Below the pieces are notes generated by a model that was given only the letters and a program-made list of their open reading frames with translations, searched no databases and was not told the origin of the DNA. Below, in pieces: positions 13,060 through 27,345 of a DNA stretch of 64,000 nt. This DNA is from Solea solea (taxonomy: Eukaryota > Chordata > Actinopteri > Pleuronectiformes > Soleidae): NCBI RefSeq assembly GCF_958295425.1, contig NC_081149.1:6477194-6541193 (forward strand), given 5' to 3'. The translations under genes were made by a program, and so were the position numbers. Every line of letters begins with the position of its first letter. Positions within the stretch are counted from its first letter, which is position 1.

Positions 13060-13520
13060 AGGATTGTTTGGTTATGTGTTTGAGGTGTTTACCGATCAGC
13101 AGATCGCAGTTCGAGAACAAATGTTGCCGATTTTTGTGGTGTTATGATATAGTTTCATGGTGTTATGAGGACTCGCCAGTATTTTATTTTAATGGAGAGA
13201 GGTTTTGGTTTCATGAGGACATTTTGATTATTTCGGACATTTAGTTATTGGGGCATTTCTGTGTGGTTTTATATGCAGAGAAGTTTTGGTGTTATGAGGA
13301 CTTTTTGGTGTGTTTTTATGGAGTGAAGTTGGACGTTTTGGTGCGTTTTTAGCGAGATAATTAGTTGTGTTATCGGGGCATTTCTGTGTGGATTTGTGTA
13401 GAGAAGTTTTGGTGGAAATGCTGGCGTGTTTATAATTTGGTTAGATTTTATGGAGAAAAGCTAGGCAGCCTTGAGGACTTTTTTTTTTTTGGATTTTATG
13501 GACACCATGATCTTTTCATA
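13060..13520 (+). repeat. Degenerate tandem repeat with ~125-bp unit
   Basis: The block ggggcatttctgtgtgg followed by gcagagaagttttggtg begins at about 13250 and recurs near 13375. Shorter pieces (gttatgagga, tcatgaggac) recur between 13140 and 13480. The strand is GT-rich and poor in C throughout, which marks it off from its neighbours. Confidence 0.55.
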
Positions 13521-14941
13521 GTCCTAACCAGGTGCTATTAGTGTCTCATCCACATTCATAACCAGGAAGTGTTTTCACTAAAATACTATATATACATCTG
13601 TAAACATGTAACTAAGTAAGCTCATTTATTTCAGTGGAGTCACATGTAGCTGTTTGTTTGAAATAAGAATAATAATAATAAAAAAACAAAGTATGAGGTT
13701 GACTGGGTTGTGAAAAACGGCACCACAGTAATCATCCTTGTATTTTCCACATTTGTTCCTTGGGCTTCAGATTGGATAGAAGGGCACAATGGTTGCTGGT
13801 GAGGGAAGCCAGCTCTCTCTAATCAGTTCGAAGGGCAGCTGTGCGGCAAAGACTCAACAGTCACCATCCAGCTGGCTCAGACTCTGGGAACCAGCGAGAA
13901 AGGGCTAAGATGCACTTTACTCCATTACAAGCCTAAGCATGGTCTCTCTCTTATTTTCTCCCTCGCTCACTCCTATCTCACTCTCTTTCATACACACACA
14001 CACTCTCTTTGTTTTGTGTTTTGTGTTTTCTCTTTCTCGCTCGCTCGCTCTTCTCTCTTTCTCTTTCACTCGCACACAAACACAGTAAGATTACACCAAA
14101 GTGAACCAGGTTTTTTGACTTTTACCCCCTGGTTAAACTGTAATCTGTGGTTCCAGTTCCAGGCCTCCTTCCAGCATCTGCAGCGTCATGTGGTCCAGGA
14201 TTTCCCACATTACAGAGAACTGCATGTGGTGTGGGCTGCATGTTCCGTTTCCTGCAGATTAACTTTGCATGCCTCCCTCTTTACTGTGTCAGACTGAATC
14301 AATCTAATGTAAATAAGCAGTCCAAACTTTCAACAAACCTATGGCCCCCCTGAAACACAACCCCCCCCCCACTCAGTTGAAATTCCACCAGGAGATCTAA
14401 ACTTCCCTCTTTCCCAGATCTCAAGCTCGCCTTCCCACAGACGCCCCGGGCTCAAAGACTTTGACATCAGATTTCCCACATTTAAGAGCGACTAAAAAAA
14501 GCATCTTTTCAATTGCAACCATAAGTTGTCTCTCTGTTGCTCCTCCCACACACACACACACACACAGATTGACAATCCTGTAACACTGGGAAAAGAATCA
14601 AATCCCTGGTGAAACAATTTGTCATGTTTTCCCACCTCACCTACCACTTTCTCCAGCAACAGGAAATGGGAACACGCTGGGAAAAGGCAGCGATGCTGTT
14701 CTGTGGGGTGCATACTGAGTCGGAGCACCCAGGGAGGGAAAAACAAGTGGCTTGGAGAAAGGGGGCGAAGAAAGAGGAAGAAAAAGGAGAGTGTGGAGAT
14801 GGAGCCTCCTGGCTGACTGCACATAAGGGGTCAGGGGTCTGTTCCCTCTGGGTGTGCGAGCTTGACTCCTCCACAGAATGCCACGGATCCACTTAGTGTA
14901 ATCACTTCCTGTCAGTGTTTACAGGATGGTAAGAGCATGGC

Positions 14942-14976
<35 letters not shown>
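14942..14976 (+). repeat. (CAG)n trinucleotide repeat
   Basis: About ten CAG units followed by AGAAGAAG. No exon is recognised around it; the leucine-rich reverse frame here is an effect of the repeat. Confidence 0.9.
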
Positions 14977-17929
14977 AGCAGATCTTTGCATACATGGTTT
15001 ATGATACATAAAGCTTGAATAAACATGTTGCAGAGTCCAGTTATTTTGCTGATTTGTTTACTTTGTGCAGATATGACTGAGGTGTCTTCTCTCCCCCCTC
15101 CCCCTCTGTACATGTATATAGAGTGCAAGCTTTATCTTGCTCGGAGAGTGTTTTTTGGGGGGCTGGATGGTGTAAGGGAACCTGATCTCTGTGAGATAGC
15201 CTGACAGTTTATCCTTCACACTCATCCAGCAGAGAGAGAGTGAGGGGGGGAAGCGGAGTGCGATAGGTGTGTTATTGTTGCACTTTCAGTGAAACTATGC
15301 TGGCTCGTACGGGAGGCCTCGGAGATAAAGTAGACACATCAGAGAGACTCCGCAGTCTTATCTCTCGTATCGTGTAGAAGGCCCACATCGGGGTTCATGG
15401 AAGTGTGTACAAGCGGAACATGCACCTTGTGGGACTTCACAGGCATCAGCATCGATGGATCATCGTCACCTCTGGTTCTTTTGTCCATGTGCCTATAGAA
15501 AAACCTGAGAACAGTACAAAGCAAATATCACTTTCAAATCATACCCTATTCCCTATGACGAGGCACTCATTTACTGCATTAGTGTTTAGGTTCTATGAAC
15601 AAGAAAATCCACGTTCATTTAAGTGTATGTTATCTTGAGAAAATGTATTCTGGCTTCTGTTTTACTGTGTACCTCGTCCACTCTTCTGCACCAAAGTCCA
15701 TTGAGAAAATCAGCGTTTTTAGCTCACAGAGAAACTTACATTATGTAAGTCTGTGTTATTTTGTCAAATCCAAACAAAGGGCTTTCAAATGCTGACATCA
15801 CAAAGTAACACATTTGAATTTACCAATGGAGGCAGCAGTGGATACAAATTCTGGTTTGCAGTCATGTTAAATCACTAAATTTGTGTATGGACTTTGGTGC
15901 TGGGAGTGAGCTGACTTTAAGACTCAGAGAGAACTTCTTTATCTTTATAGTGTTAGAACTACAACGTGGATGAAATGTGGCGCCACATATTTTTTCAATG
16001 TTTTTGAAGTGAGAAGATGAATCAAAAGCTATTAATCAAAGAATAGAGGAGCCTTTAGCGATGATGACTTACTGTGCTTTTGCTTGATCTCTTCAGGGTA
16101 CTTTGTGTGTGCGTTGAGCAGAAATTGAGGTTATAGCCCCGCTGTTGGCCCTCAACAGTGGGGTTGTGAGAGAGGGGTTTCATTCCCAAAGGGTCCCACG
16201 CCCCCCCCCCCCCAATTCCCCTTTCCCTTCTCTGTGTACGAGAATGAACATAAATCACAGCCACGTCCAGCTTTGACTCGCTGTTTCCCTCGCAGCGTTA
16301 GGCTCGGCGGTGTTGCACATCACACGCACATCTCTTGCAACATTTATGAAAGTTGAGTCATAGCAGAAGTGACGCTTTTGCGGTACGGCGCAAAAGTGCC
16401 GAACGCAGCGTTTGTTCAGACTACAGTCACGCTCTGAAGAACGCAGACACACTCACACCCCTCCTCCTCCTCCTCCTCCTCTACTCCCGGACTTTAAGGG
16501 CCAAAAACAACTCGACATGTTCCTCTCTTGGGCTTCATTAGACGGAGCAAAAAAACACAAAAGATAAATAAATGAGCTAACCCCAAAATTGTTGTGCTTG
16601 CGTGGGAGAGTTCAAAATGCCCCCAAAAATAGTCTTTCATGAGTCCATAGGAATGAGAGCCTGCATCGCTTCACCATACAAGGTCCTGTTCTCTGCACCC
16701 GATTCCCCGCCGAAATCCCTCCACCACGTTTTTCTATGTGCTCTGTGGAGGTTTACCTGGTTGTGGGCAAACGACGAACGCGCACACTGCCACATTGCAG
16801 GATCTCCCTTTGCTTTCTTTAAGGGATAGTAAGGGTTTTTGAAGTGTTACTTAAGCCTAGTAGACAGATTACATAGCACGCAATTTATAAAGTCTTGCTT
16901 TCCTGTAAATCGGGATTATATAGAAAGAGTGTTGGTTCCCTCACAGACCCAACAACAACAATTGGAGGAGTTCACCTTTCGGCGTCTTTCCTTTGGCAGC
17001 GTGAACAACAACAAAAAAACACCAAACAAAAGAAAGTGCCGCAGAGATCAGTAACATGGTCACGGTGGTTGCAGTTTCATACAAACAACAATCTCAGATT
17101 GAAGCTTGAACCACATTTTTAAGGTGCAGACTCAGCGGCTAGACCGCCAAAATAAAGCAGTGGGAGATGAAATTAGCAAAGGTTCATGACTCCATTGATT
17201 GGTGATCCAGTCAAAGTCTCTGTGAAATCACTTGACTCGAGAGTGCACTGCTCATCAAATCTAGATGTTAGTGTCTAGCTTGACCGGCACTGGAATGTGA
17301 CTGATGGTTTTTATTGGGCTGTCTTTTATGGGGCGACAACGCAGTTCTCTTATCTCTGTTTTCAAAGGGAAAAGCCCACTGACCACTTTCTACTCTACAG
17401 TATGCATCACACTGACTCTGCATAAGTTTCCCCCCCCCCCCCACATCAAAACAGTGTGTATCTGCACTCAATATGTCCTGAGTTTCTCTGGTGGTGGAAG
17501 TGGCTCCTGACAGACTGGAAGCATGTCCCTGTTTATGCACACACACTCACACACACACAAACACAGTGTGAGACGCACAGTTTGGCACGGGCTTCAGTCT
17601 CTTGACAAAGGAAGTTCATCTTGATGAAGTCATGTGATCCTGCAGGAGCAGAGGAGACGTGCCAGACCTTCAGACGATAGAATGACTCATCGACACAAAC
17701 AAACAAGTGCACGCTGATCAAGTCCAGACACCCTTGATTTCATCACCTCGGTCTACGGTGCCGCCCCACCCTACCTCTCTGGTCTTTCCTTACTTCTGCA
17801 TGAGGTTTGTGTCCATAACGTTTTTATGCCACTGCGCTGACGACAGCCGCAACTGGAGGTCTAATGTTTTCAGGTTGTCCGTCTGTCCCTGCGTCTATAT
17901 GTACCTGTATGTCTGAACAAGACATTCTT

Positions 17930-18500
17930 GAGATATCGTTCACAGCAATCTCACTCCAACTCTAACCCCGAAAACCTAAAGGGGAAACTTTAGAATTTGG
18001 CACAAACGTTCACTTGGACCCAAGGATGACGTGACTTGATTTTGCGGGTCAAAGGTCAAAAGTAAAGGTGGCTGTGACCTCACAAACCAAGCTGATCCGT
18101 TGCGAATGCTTTATCTCGACAGCGCCTCGAGAGAGAGCTTTTAAATTTGCCAGAAATGTTTCACTGTGACCCAAGGATGAACTGACTTGATTTTGATAGT
18201 CAGAGTTCAAACATCAAGGTCGCCGTGAACTCATAAACTTAATCCTAACTTTTGTAAATGCTCTATCTCAAGAACGCCTCAAGAGAAGTCATTTAAACAC
18301 GACAGAATTCTTGTTTGTAACATTTTTTGAACAAACTGAATCTGATCATTTAAAGGGAAGCTTTCTTCCAAGTGATTCCACTTACCAAGTCCACGTGTTT
18401 ACTGTATGTGCCCTTCAGTGTGTTCTCTTATCTTACAAACCCCCTGAGAGAAACCCTTTACACTGGGGCGCAAATGTTCCCTTGGAGTCATGGATGAAGT
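17930..18500 (+). repeat. Degenerate tandem repeat with ~150-bp unit
   Basis: Units share cccaaggatgacgtgacttg or its variants (18020, 18170, with a weaker unit near 18480), the phrase ggtcaaaggtcaaaagtaaa or its decayed form, and gctttatctcgac/gctctatctcaag. Spacing of the first two is about 150 bases. This resembles a widespread fish repeat. No coding role is seen. Confidence 0.6.
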
Positions 18501-20049
18501 GTTTTTAAAGATCAAATGTCGTGCACAAATCCCTGAAAACTGTTGTTGGGTGGAAGCAAACAACCTCTGGGCATGAAGATTTGTGTCTGAGCCAACGATA
18601 CCAAAGTGACACAAAGAGTTTCCAGTTGTACCCAAATGAAATGCTCATTTGGCTGAAGGAGAATCTGCAGGGAGTCAGTCCGGATAACCCTGCGTTTCTA
18701 GGTCCGCTGACCTCCACACATTTAGCAGCGTTGGCACGTAGCTGGAGCTGTCAGCCCGAGCATCTCTGGGGAGATCTGTGTTTAATTTGCGAAAGAGGAC
18801 CTGGCCAGATATTCAGAGGGAGACAGAGGCAGTGGGGGGAAAATGAAGCCTTTTTTTTGTCTGTGTGATCGAGCGCCAAGCGGACCTGCGTCGCTCTTCT
18901 GGATGATAAGGCCAAGGCTGGACGTCTCCTCGATATGCGACGCATGTGACACGCGGACACATTTTTTTGAGCCTTTTCGTGGCGCTGTGTGTGGAAAGAG
19001 TTGTGCAAGTGGTTGTACGTCTCAGTCAGCGGGTGTGAGAGAGGGGAGGGCCGAGGGGGAAACAGAACAGTTAAAACTCCATGTTTGTCTTCAGATCACT
19101 CAGCTACAGGCCTGAAAGGCTGGGCTGTTGTTTTTGCCCGACGCTGAGCGTAATCCATCACACTATATTGCGCCCAGTCATGGAGAGTTTCGTGTCACAA
19201 GACCGAACAACTCATCCCCACGGATGGTTTCAGTGTAAAAAAAAGTTGTTTCGCTCTCAGTTTGTGTGTCCGGACTTGTGCGAGGAGGTGTGTGCAGCCG
19301 GTAAGTCGGAGGATGAAAGTGACAGGTAACTGATTTCTGACAAGTTTTTCTGGTTCTTCTCAGCGACTGGGACAAGTCAAGCTGAGGCCTGCCCTCTCCC
19401 CTCCAGCCTGGGAACCAGCGCAGCCGATGCCTCCTCGCCTAAGTGCCTGGCTGCTCTTGCTCAGAGCAGTTCCCATCCTACTCATCTGTTTATTATTTTC
19501 CTGTGAGGGCTTGTGTTGTAAGAGGAGAAAGGAGGGGAGGAGGATGTATAAAGGTCAAAATGGAAGGGAATATTATCCCATGTTTCATTGACAGTGGCGC
19601 TTGAGACTGGGATGATATTTTAAGCCATAAATAAACATACAGTGTTTGTGAAAAGAACCTGTGAAACCCTCAATCTCTGTGGCAGATACTGATTGTGTTA
19701 CGTTGCTAAGCTTGGATTTGGTTTTGCCTGTGCCTGTGCTGCTCCACAGGTTTGCTTCATGTCAAGAAGAGATTCTATCCCTCATCCATCCTCAAGATGC
19801 AGAAAAGAAAGCTACAAAAGACACGAGAAACCAGGACATGTAAAGTCAGAAATTTACTCTACATTTATTTCGTGGTTTATTGCGTTGGTTAAAATGGCAA
19901 CTTTTTGTGAATTCTGTCTCCATGAGATGCTATTTATGTTTTCTGTGTAAATTGCTTCTGGGCTTCTCATTGACGAGGGTCAGTTGTGTAAGAAGATGCT
20001 GAAGATCCTCCACAATTGAGCTGTTTTCTCTTGTTCATGTACAATTTAC

Positions 20050-20083
<34 letters not shown>

Positions 20084-22309
20084 ACCAGGATGTGTAATCT
20101 AAAGTCTGTGGATGTGGAACCATGAAAGCACGGAGTGAGCTTCTTGTAGATTAGAGGGCACCTCAAATGATCTACACACTGGATATCTTAAGCCTAAGAA
20201 TGTCCTCGCTCATACCAAGTCCTCCTCGGTCCAAGACCATCGACAGGGTGTGGAACTCGTCCATTGTTACAAACACACATAAACCCTTTGTGTTTTGGCC
20301 GACTGAGAGTAAGAAGAATTGTTTCAGTGCTGGTTCTCTCGTCATTTTTTTTTTCTAGCGCTGCCCTCAGGGTTCTTCAGCTTGGAGCTGGGTTTTGTGT
20401 GCTGCAGCGAGTAGGCAGTGGGTACATCTGACCTCTGACCCTCCCACAGCCTCAGGAGGAAAGAGCGTTTTTCTTTTTCACTGGGAAAGGGAATAACACA
20501 CATCTCTTACTTGGTCCCACACAGTCCTCTCAAAGTCACATTCCATGGGATGCTTTTCCCACCATTTACCCAAACACATCACTCCGTTCATTCCAGGCCA
20601 AAATCCAAGTAAGTGGGCGATCACATGAGTGGGGTCCTGCCCAGTACTCATGGCAGACCTGACCTGAGGCAAATGCCACAGTTAGGCCATTCTCCACAGG
20701 TCAGGGGAAAAATGAAGAGGGCTCGGACTGAGAGAACACTTTGGTTTCTGACAATATGAGTGTGTTTATGACAATATGTACACTGACTCATTACTGTGAA
20801 ATCATTGAAACAGTTACCTGGTCATTTGATTCAGAGGGACTTGAACACCAGTTTCACACCAATCAGGGCTGCGTCAAGAGACTTAGCGGGCCCCAGGCAA
20901 AAAGGGGGGTAAGGGGGCCCTCACACTGAACAACACAACTGTGGCAAGTGGCATTAAGCCTAGTTAGGAGCTTTCCAGCAATGGTTTCAGTCTTCTGTAC
21001 AGAGTCAACCATAAGATTTCAGAGTGTCCTCACAACGTCAAATAAATTGCTGTTTCAAATTACAAAAATGACTTCTGCACACTGGATGTTTCTTTTCCTG
21101 CAACAAAAACAAACAGACAAACCAAAAAAACAGAGAATCCTAATTTATTATAATTAATTAATCCCCATAACCATATACAGTACGTTCGTCATTGGGCCAA
21201 ACCCATTCCAGGAACAGTTGGCAGCCACTACAAAGTGTAACGGGACCAATTCCTATTTTGTGGCCAGTGGCAGTTCAGGGCAATGGCAGCAAAGAACGTA
21301 TGACCTAATGTGTGTGTGTGTGTGTGTGTGTTTTTTTAACGGTGGTTGGAAACTGGAGCACACAGAGGAAACTGAGTACATATGGAAATCATGGATGCTT
21401 CACACAGTTTGGGTTCAGCCCTGGACCTACACACACACACACACACATACATAGATAAATGCTATGGCTTATCACTTCATGTAGCGGCAAGTTGTCCACC
21501 ACGTCACGCCTCTCACACTGTCTTTTCCATCGCTTTGTCGGTGCTATTGTCCAAACTATTGGGGGTAAATGATTATTACAGATAATAAACATTACACTTC
21601 CTGCTTAAGCCTTTTTATTTTTGTGAGAGAAAGTCTTGATCTCCCTCTGTTTCTTCTTCTTCTTCTTCTGTTTCTTCTTCTTCTGTTTCTTCTTCTGTAA
21701 GCAGTGCTTTAATCTTCAAACTTTGACTACAACGTTCTTCCAGCACTCGTCAGAAACAGCTCAGACGCTTTGTCCTGTGTTTTCAAGCACGACATCAAAA
21801 TATAAAGGTTAAATATAACAGAAATAGTGTTGATGTTTTCATCTACAGGTGTCATTACATTAAAAGTGTTTTCTTACAGAACTAACAATGTATATGTTTA
21901 TATACTAAAGCTAATTTTGTAGGCCAATAAGTGTAAGGATAGTATAACCTTTGAAGTATACAAGATGACGAGACAAAACTGTATTAAAAAGTACTTTAAT
22001 ACAAAAAGAAAATACTTATTTTGAGCACTTTTGAGCAATTTCTCTTGAAATATAAAACTTGAGTTTTTGCAACATAGTAATCATTGTGTAATATTTAATG
22101 TTGCGACATATTTTTTTGTCTTAAAGCAACACAATTGTAACTTATTTTACTTTAAAATAGCAGCTTGAAACAACTTGCAATAAGGAGAATGGAGCCTCTG
22201 AGCCTCTTCTTTCACAATGCATGTTTGGTGAGTGGGTTAAAAAGAAACAACATCTATGTTCAGTGTTTGCTACTCATAGCATATCTGGCAGAATTTACCT
22301 AGTGTTGCT

Positions 22310-22505
22310 TTTGGGGTTGCAATCAGATTATTTTCTTGATGAATCGATTGGTAGTTTGATCCACAATAACTTTGAATGAATTATTTGTTATAAGGAGCAA
22401 ATAAATGACAAAATTAAGATAATTAGTTTTAATTAAAAAACAAAACGCTTAAAATAGTTGATGATAAGTTAGTAATTGATTAATAATCAATGAATCATTG
22501 CTTTA
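22310..22505. repeat. AT-rich dispersed repeat with GATTAAT/ATCGATT motifs
   Basis: The segment starts with aatcagattattttcttgat and gaatcgattggtagtttgat, and ends with agttgatgataagttagtaa and ttgattaataatcaatgaat. This self-complementary pattern is typical of a common fish MITE. A shorter fragment is at about 33950-33980 in rdh8 intron 3. Confidence 0.5.
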
Positions 22506-24814
22506 CAGTTTGAACATAACTCCAAACTGAAACATTAACAGATGACGGCTGAGAATATGCTCCAAAAACACACAAAGACAAAACTCTAAAACAAATCTTT
22601 CACAACAATAGCAATAGAAATACAACGGAGAACGAGTTGTGGGTTGTGTTTTTTGCGGAGAAGAGATAAATAATGGGGATCCTGTGACAGCATGAGGGAC
22701 GTAGCAGGAGGTATTCAACTCTGCACACTGCCCACATCAATATGACCACACTCCATATGTGTGAGGAGCGAGCATCTGTGCAATACCATAGAGAAGAAGA
22801 AGAAGAAGTAATAATAACGGCTCTTTGGAAAACAGTGTTCTTTGAAGTGTTCAATTTCCCACTACTTTGATTTCCAAAAGAAGAACAAAAGAGTTTACTC
22901 TTTAATGTTCTTTTTTTTTTTACTGTAGAAATCTTTGTACAAAGCTTTAAAAAGACAAAGAAAAAACTAAAAATAAACAACATATAAGTGTGGAAAAGCG
23001 AGCAACACCAGACTGCAAAGGCCACCGTAGTTCCCTAATCTACTTGGGAAAGGGAGGTGTTAGGTGTCTGGAATCTGAAGGGACCGTACACATGACAATG
23101 AGTTTAGGAGAATTCTACAAAAACACTTAACCCTTTATCAGGCAAGTGACTATAAGCGGTAACTACTTGGGATATCCAAAGGTCCAGTAAGGTTGGAAAA
23201 TCACGTGACTCTTAACCAATCAGCGAAAGTTAAGCTACGTCACAGATAGTGACGTCATGTCGTAGGTTCTCTAACTGTAACCGTAACACTAATAATATAG
23301 TGTTAATGTTTTTCTTGTTGTTTTTGATTTTCTACATGTAAATTTAATGATTTTCAGAATAAATAAAAAATAAATAAATTATTCCAAGTATTTAATTGAC
23401 TGCCCTGCAAAGGGTTAACCTTGCTAGCTTCATGCGCATGCTACATCCATGGTTGGGGTCCAACACGTGTGACATAAGGAGGTTTTCAGGTTATTCAAAT
23501 CATATTTGTGCATATCAAATTTGGGAAATCCCAATTACACACACACTGTATTAAATAATCAGAACTCGGTATCACCTGTATCATCTATACAACAAAGCTT
23601 CAAGGAAAAAAGGTTGGGAACCACTGTGCTTGAGTTAAAATTGATTCAGCTCCAGTGGACCTAACGCCCGGTTCAGGTGGATCTGGGCACATGCAGATCG
23701 TTGTACGTGCGTTTCCCTTAACCACCTGGAATCTTTGCCTGCCGTCTCCCCAGAGGGAATTCTCTTTACATCGCAGCACTTCCCCTCCAGCAACTGAAAC
23801 CAGGCCTTGCACAGACAAGCACGGTTAATGTACGCCAGCCCTAAGTGTCTGAGCCTCAGGGGGAGACACGCACCATCCAGATGATCAGATTAGATAGACG
23901 AGGGATGAAAGAAAGAAAATAAATCTGAGGCCGAGACAGGGAGGAAGAGGGTCAGAGGCAATCACTGCGTTTTTATTGCATTTTCACACACACGTGCGAG
24001 ACTGACAGGGGAGTGTCAATAAAGTAGGAGTGAAAATAAACCGAGCGCAGAGATGGAAATAGAAAATAATATATAATGCGAGTTAATAAGAGACAGAGTG
24101 ACAGTGGAGGGGGGGGGGGGGAAATGAGTGTGAGGGAGAGCAGCCAAATGACAGAGGCGTGTTTGTGTTCTGATTAGGCCGAGCCAAATGGAGGCGGCTC
24201 ACCAATGGAGATAACCAACAAAGACATCTCTTCACTGGGGACACATCTACGAACATCTTTTCACGGTCAATAGAAGCACAGAGGCATTCTTTTGTTTTGA
24301 TTGGGGGTGAGTTGGGGCGGGAGGGGGGGGGATTCATGAATGCAGCACAAAGTTTACCATTCTTCTGCCACCGAGTGAAGCTGCTGCCCAAAATGCCTAC
24401 TGCTCTTACAGAGTCTACGTGTGCACCTTTCATTTCTCTCCGACTCGACCGAGCCGCCACTTGAGTCTTACGTTATGGAACCGACATCCTAAAGATCTAT
24501 TCATTCTCACCCTGGCTGCCAACGTGTGATGCACTCAAGCTGAACAAACAATGATGTGGTCTCTCTGGGCGAAGACAGGCTTCCTGGCAAGGGTGTGCCC
24601 GCGCGCCGTCCAGCTTCTCATCCTTGGGACTGGCGACAGATCAGATCCACAGCGGTGCCGGTGGAGTCCGCAGTGAGGTTTTTCTCCCTGGCAGGGGAAG
24701 CGGGGCTGGGACGCGGCCAACGTTGCCACGGGGGACAACAAACATCAATAATGATAGACTCTCAGATGAGGTGTCTGTCTTTCACACGCATCCTAACTGC
24801 CTCTGTCGCTCTGC

Positions 24815-25083
24815 ACATGCTGTCTGTCCGTCCGTGCATTCATCCGTCCATTTGTCTGTCTGCCCGTTCACCTGTCCGTCATCCATTCATCCGTTCGCCC
24901 GCTTGTTCACCTAGCGGTCATCCGTCTGTCAATCTGTCTGTCCTTTTGTCTCTCTGTCTGTCCATTCACCTATCTAGTCATCATCATCCGTCTTTTCCCG
25001 TCCATCCATCCCTTCATCTGTCTCTCCGTCGGTCCATTATCGGCTCATCCATCCATCTGATTGTCCAGTCAACCATTCATATG

Positions 25084-25147
<64 letters not shown>
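24815..25147 (+). repeat. CATCCGTC/TCTG-rich minisatellite ending in a (TATC)16 microsatellite
   Basis: Irregular CCGTCCAT, CTGTCTGT and CATTCATC units run into a pure tetranucleotide array at 25084-25147. The long plus-strand open frame over this stretch is a consequence of the repeat, not a gene. Confidence 0.9.
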
Positions 25148-26984
25148 ACAGTGAACTCACTCCCTCGCTGTCATAAACATCCATCCCATGGGACACAAAT
25201 TAAAAAGGATGAAAATATTCCGTCCTCTGCTTTGGTTTAGCCAGAGAGCAAAGAGCATCGTTAATTTTCTGTAAATTAAAAATATAAAAACGCTTCCTCC
25301 GCTCTGGATTCCCAGACGTCTAATTACAACACTGAAGGAGAGACAATATAAAAACGGAGGAAGAGGTTTTGCAAACCAGAGGGAAAAAAATGATACGTTA
25401 GAGGAGGAAATGTGAGTGCACAGAATAGTGAGAAAAGTGCGATCCGCTTGCAGGCTTCGCCCACTTCACACGCACAGTGTGCACCAATGCCTGCACCAGA
25501 GTCTGTGTCACTTTTTACCCACAAACTGGAGTTTCAGGTTTAAGAAGAAAAAGAAAACTGGTGCTCTGATATCCGCGGCTCCTCGTGTGAACTACGACAC
25601 CAATTGTGGAGGATCCCATTTCCCGCAGCTACTATTACATCATCTCTAAGCCCGGTACAATCACTGATCAGCCCTTGTTTGAGGGTTTTAATCCTTGTAC
25701 ACAGCCTGAATCCCGTAATCACAGTTTCACAGTCACTGGAACTGGTAGTTTTGAGAGAGTGAACAGAGCGGAACACAACAATCCAGCAAACTGAGATCCC
25801 GTCTGGAAATTCCTGCTGGATTGTTTATGAGCTGGAAAAAATGATGTGGGGGGGGGGGGGGGGGGCAAGGAAAGGGGGACAGCGCTAATGTTGTAACGAC
25901 GGTGACAATGGCGAGTCTGTGTCTGCGAAACAATGTGTATACGACGGCATGGTGAGCGAGAGCCAAGATTCTTTTGATTTATGTTCCAGGCCTCCGAACG
26001 ATGCAGGAGCTCGGCCTCGCAAACAAGCAGCTCTATACTCATGAGCGAGGGATGATGATGATGATGATGATGACGACTCCCCCCCTCCTCCTCCTCCTCC
26101 TCCTCCTTCTCCTCCCTCGCTCTGTCCGTGTGTGAATAAACAAGTGACCCACGTCGGGTCTGCGAGAGGTCACTGCACAGCGGAGTTATGGAGATGGACG
26201 GAGGAGAGAGGGCAGGCAGACAGTGGGCCTCAGAGAGAGAGAGAGAGAGACAGAGAGGGAGGGAGAAGGAGAGAGTGGGGTTGTGTGTTTGTTTCTCCTC
26301 TGTGGCCTCTGTTGCCCTGTTGGACCCGGCCACCACAGGGCAACTCGGGCTTCTCCTGTTTTGACTAAATAAAGATTGATAGCGCCCCCTCACATCCCAG
26401 ATTAGCTCCATGGATAATAATAAGTCCCATGCGGCTACATCGCCCGTCACATGCAGCCGTGTTAAATGGCGTCTGACCTTCACCTTGTTTTTCAGCTCTT
26501 TGCCCTGTGACGCTTTTGGACGTGACACAGTGACCACCTCCAACAAGGAGGTGCGGTTAGTCTGACTGTTATCATGATGGAGCGCAGTTTAAGACCGCAG
26601 AGCAAACCTTTAAATGTAAACAAATGTGTGTCACATTCAAACCGTTGTCAAATTAGTCGACACAATGTTGATCGAGTCTCTTTTTTACGTCAAGGCGGAC
26701 GGAGGCAAGAGCAACACTGAGCGAGTAACACACGACCGAAAATGCAAAGAAGCACCGAGTTAAATTTGACTGCTCTAAACACGCGTGTTCAGGAGTTTGA
26801 TGACTCTAGGACTGTCACTTGCCCCCGTGACCCTCCACATGAGGGTCATCAGCGGTCGGCGATGAATGGATGAATGGATGGACTGTCACTTTTCACGCAA
26901 AAGATTCCGTTATTGGTTTCAACTTTGGGCCCCCAATTGTTACGACCAGGCCTATAGAGGAAAACCTGATCGCAACAAGACTAA

Positions 26985-27345
26985 GGAGACTCCCTATTCC
27001 CAACTGCCAGAAAAAACCCATCCATCCATTTTCTACCGCTTTGTCCTCCACAGGATGCTGTGCCAATCTCAGCTGACATAGGGCGACAGGCGGGGTACAC
27101 CCTGGACGGTTCGCCAGTCCATCGCAGGGTCACATATAAAGACAAACAACCATTCACTCCTACAGTCAATTTAGAGCGACCAATTTACCTAATCCCCACA
27201 TTAGAAGCCCCCCCCCCCCACACACACACACGGGTAGAACATGCAAACTCTATGCAGAAAGGCCCTCGTTCCAACAGGGTCTCAGACCCGGGTCTTCTGG
27301 CTGCAAAGGCAAGAGCGCTAACCACAACACCATCCGTGTGGCCGT
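26985..27345 (+). repeat. L2-like LINE 3' end, longest copy
   Basis: The ordered blocks are: catccatccattttctaccg, the agctgacatagggcgacagg block, ttcgccagtccatcgcaggg, accattcactcctacagtca, gtagaacatgcaaactctat and caagagcgctaacca. This is the fish L2-type 3' region. A poly-C/(CA)n tract has grown inside it at about 27209-27231. Confidence 0.8.

Larger units (their letters stand above)
12111..26984. other. Gene-free stretch with microsatellites
   Basis: No coding exon is supported. Visible are a 20-base C run with a CA array (12250-12288), the 13060-13520 and 17930-18500 repeats, CT-rich and CCT repeats (13945-14065, 16463-16480), GT arrays (20055-20081, 21310-21330), a TTC-rich tract (21650-21695), the minisatellite at 24815-25147, G runs (24109-24121, 25848-25865) and GAT/CTC repeats (26052-26113). 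The long reverse frame at 25719-26546 is built from these low-complexity tracts. Confidence 0.6.

Noticed and set aside
14492..14896. Overlapping frames of 60-110 codons in several phases
   Set aside because: Purine-rich strand bias produces open frames in many phases; no domain found.
23600..23640. hAT-like end gttgggaaccactgtg as an intact element
   Set aside because: Only one end is visible; no matching inverted end or target duplication was found nearby.
24815..25147. Regular repeats considered as a CRISPR array
   Set aside because: Short simple units with no unique spacers, in a vertebrate genome.
24556..25176. 206-codon plus-strand frame
   Set aside because: Most of it is the translated CATCCGTC/TATC minisatellite (SIHPS and YLSI repeats).
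25719..26546. Longest open frame in the window (275 codons, minus strand)
   Set aside because: It runs through GAT, CTC, GA and poly-G tracts, giving His, Glu, Ser-Leu and Pro runs; no domain and no splice context.
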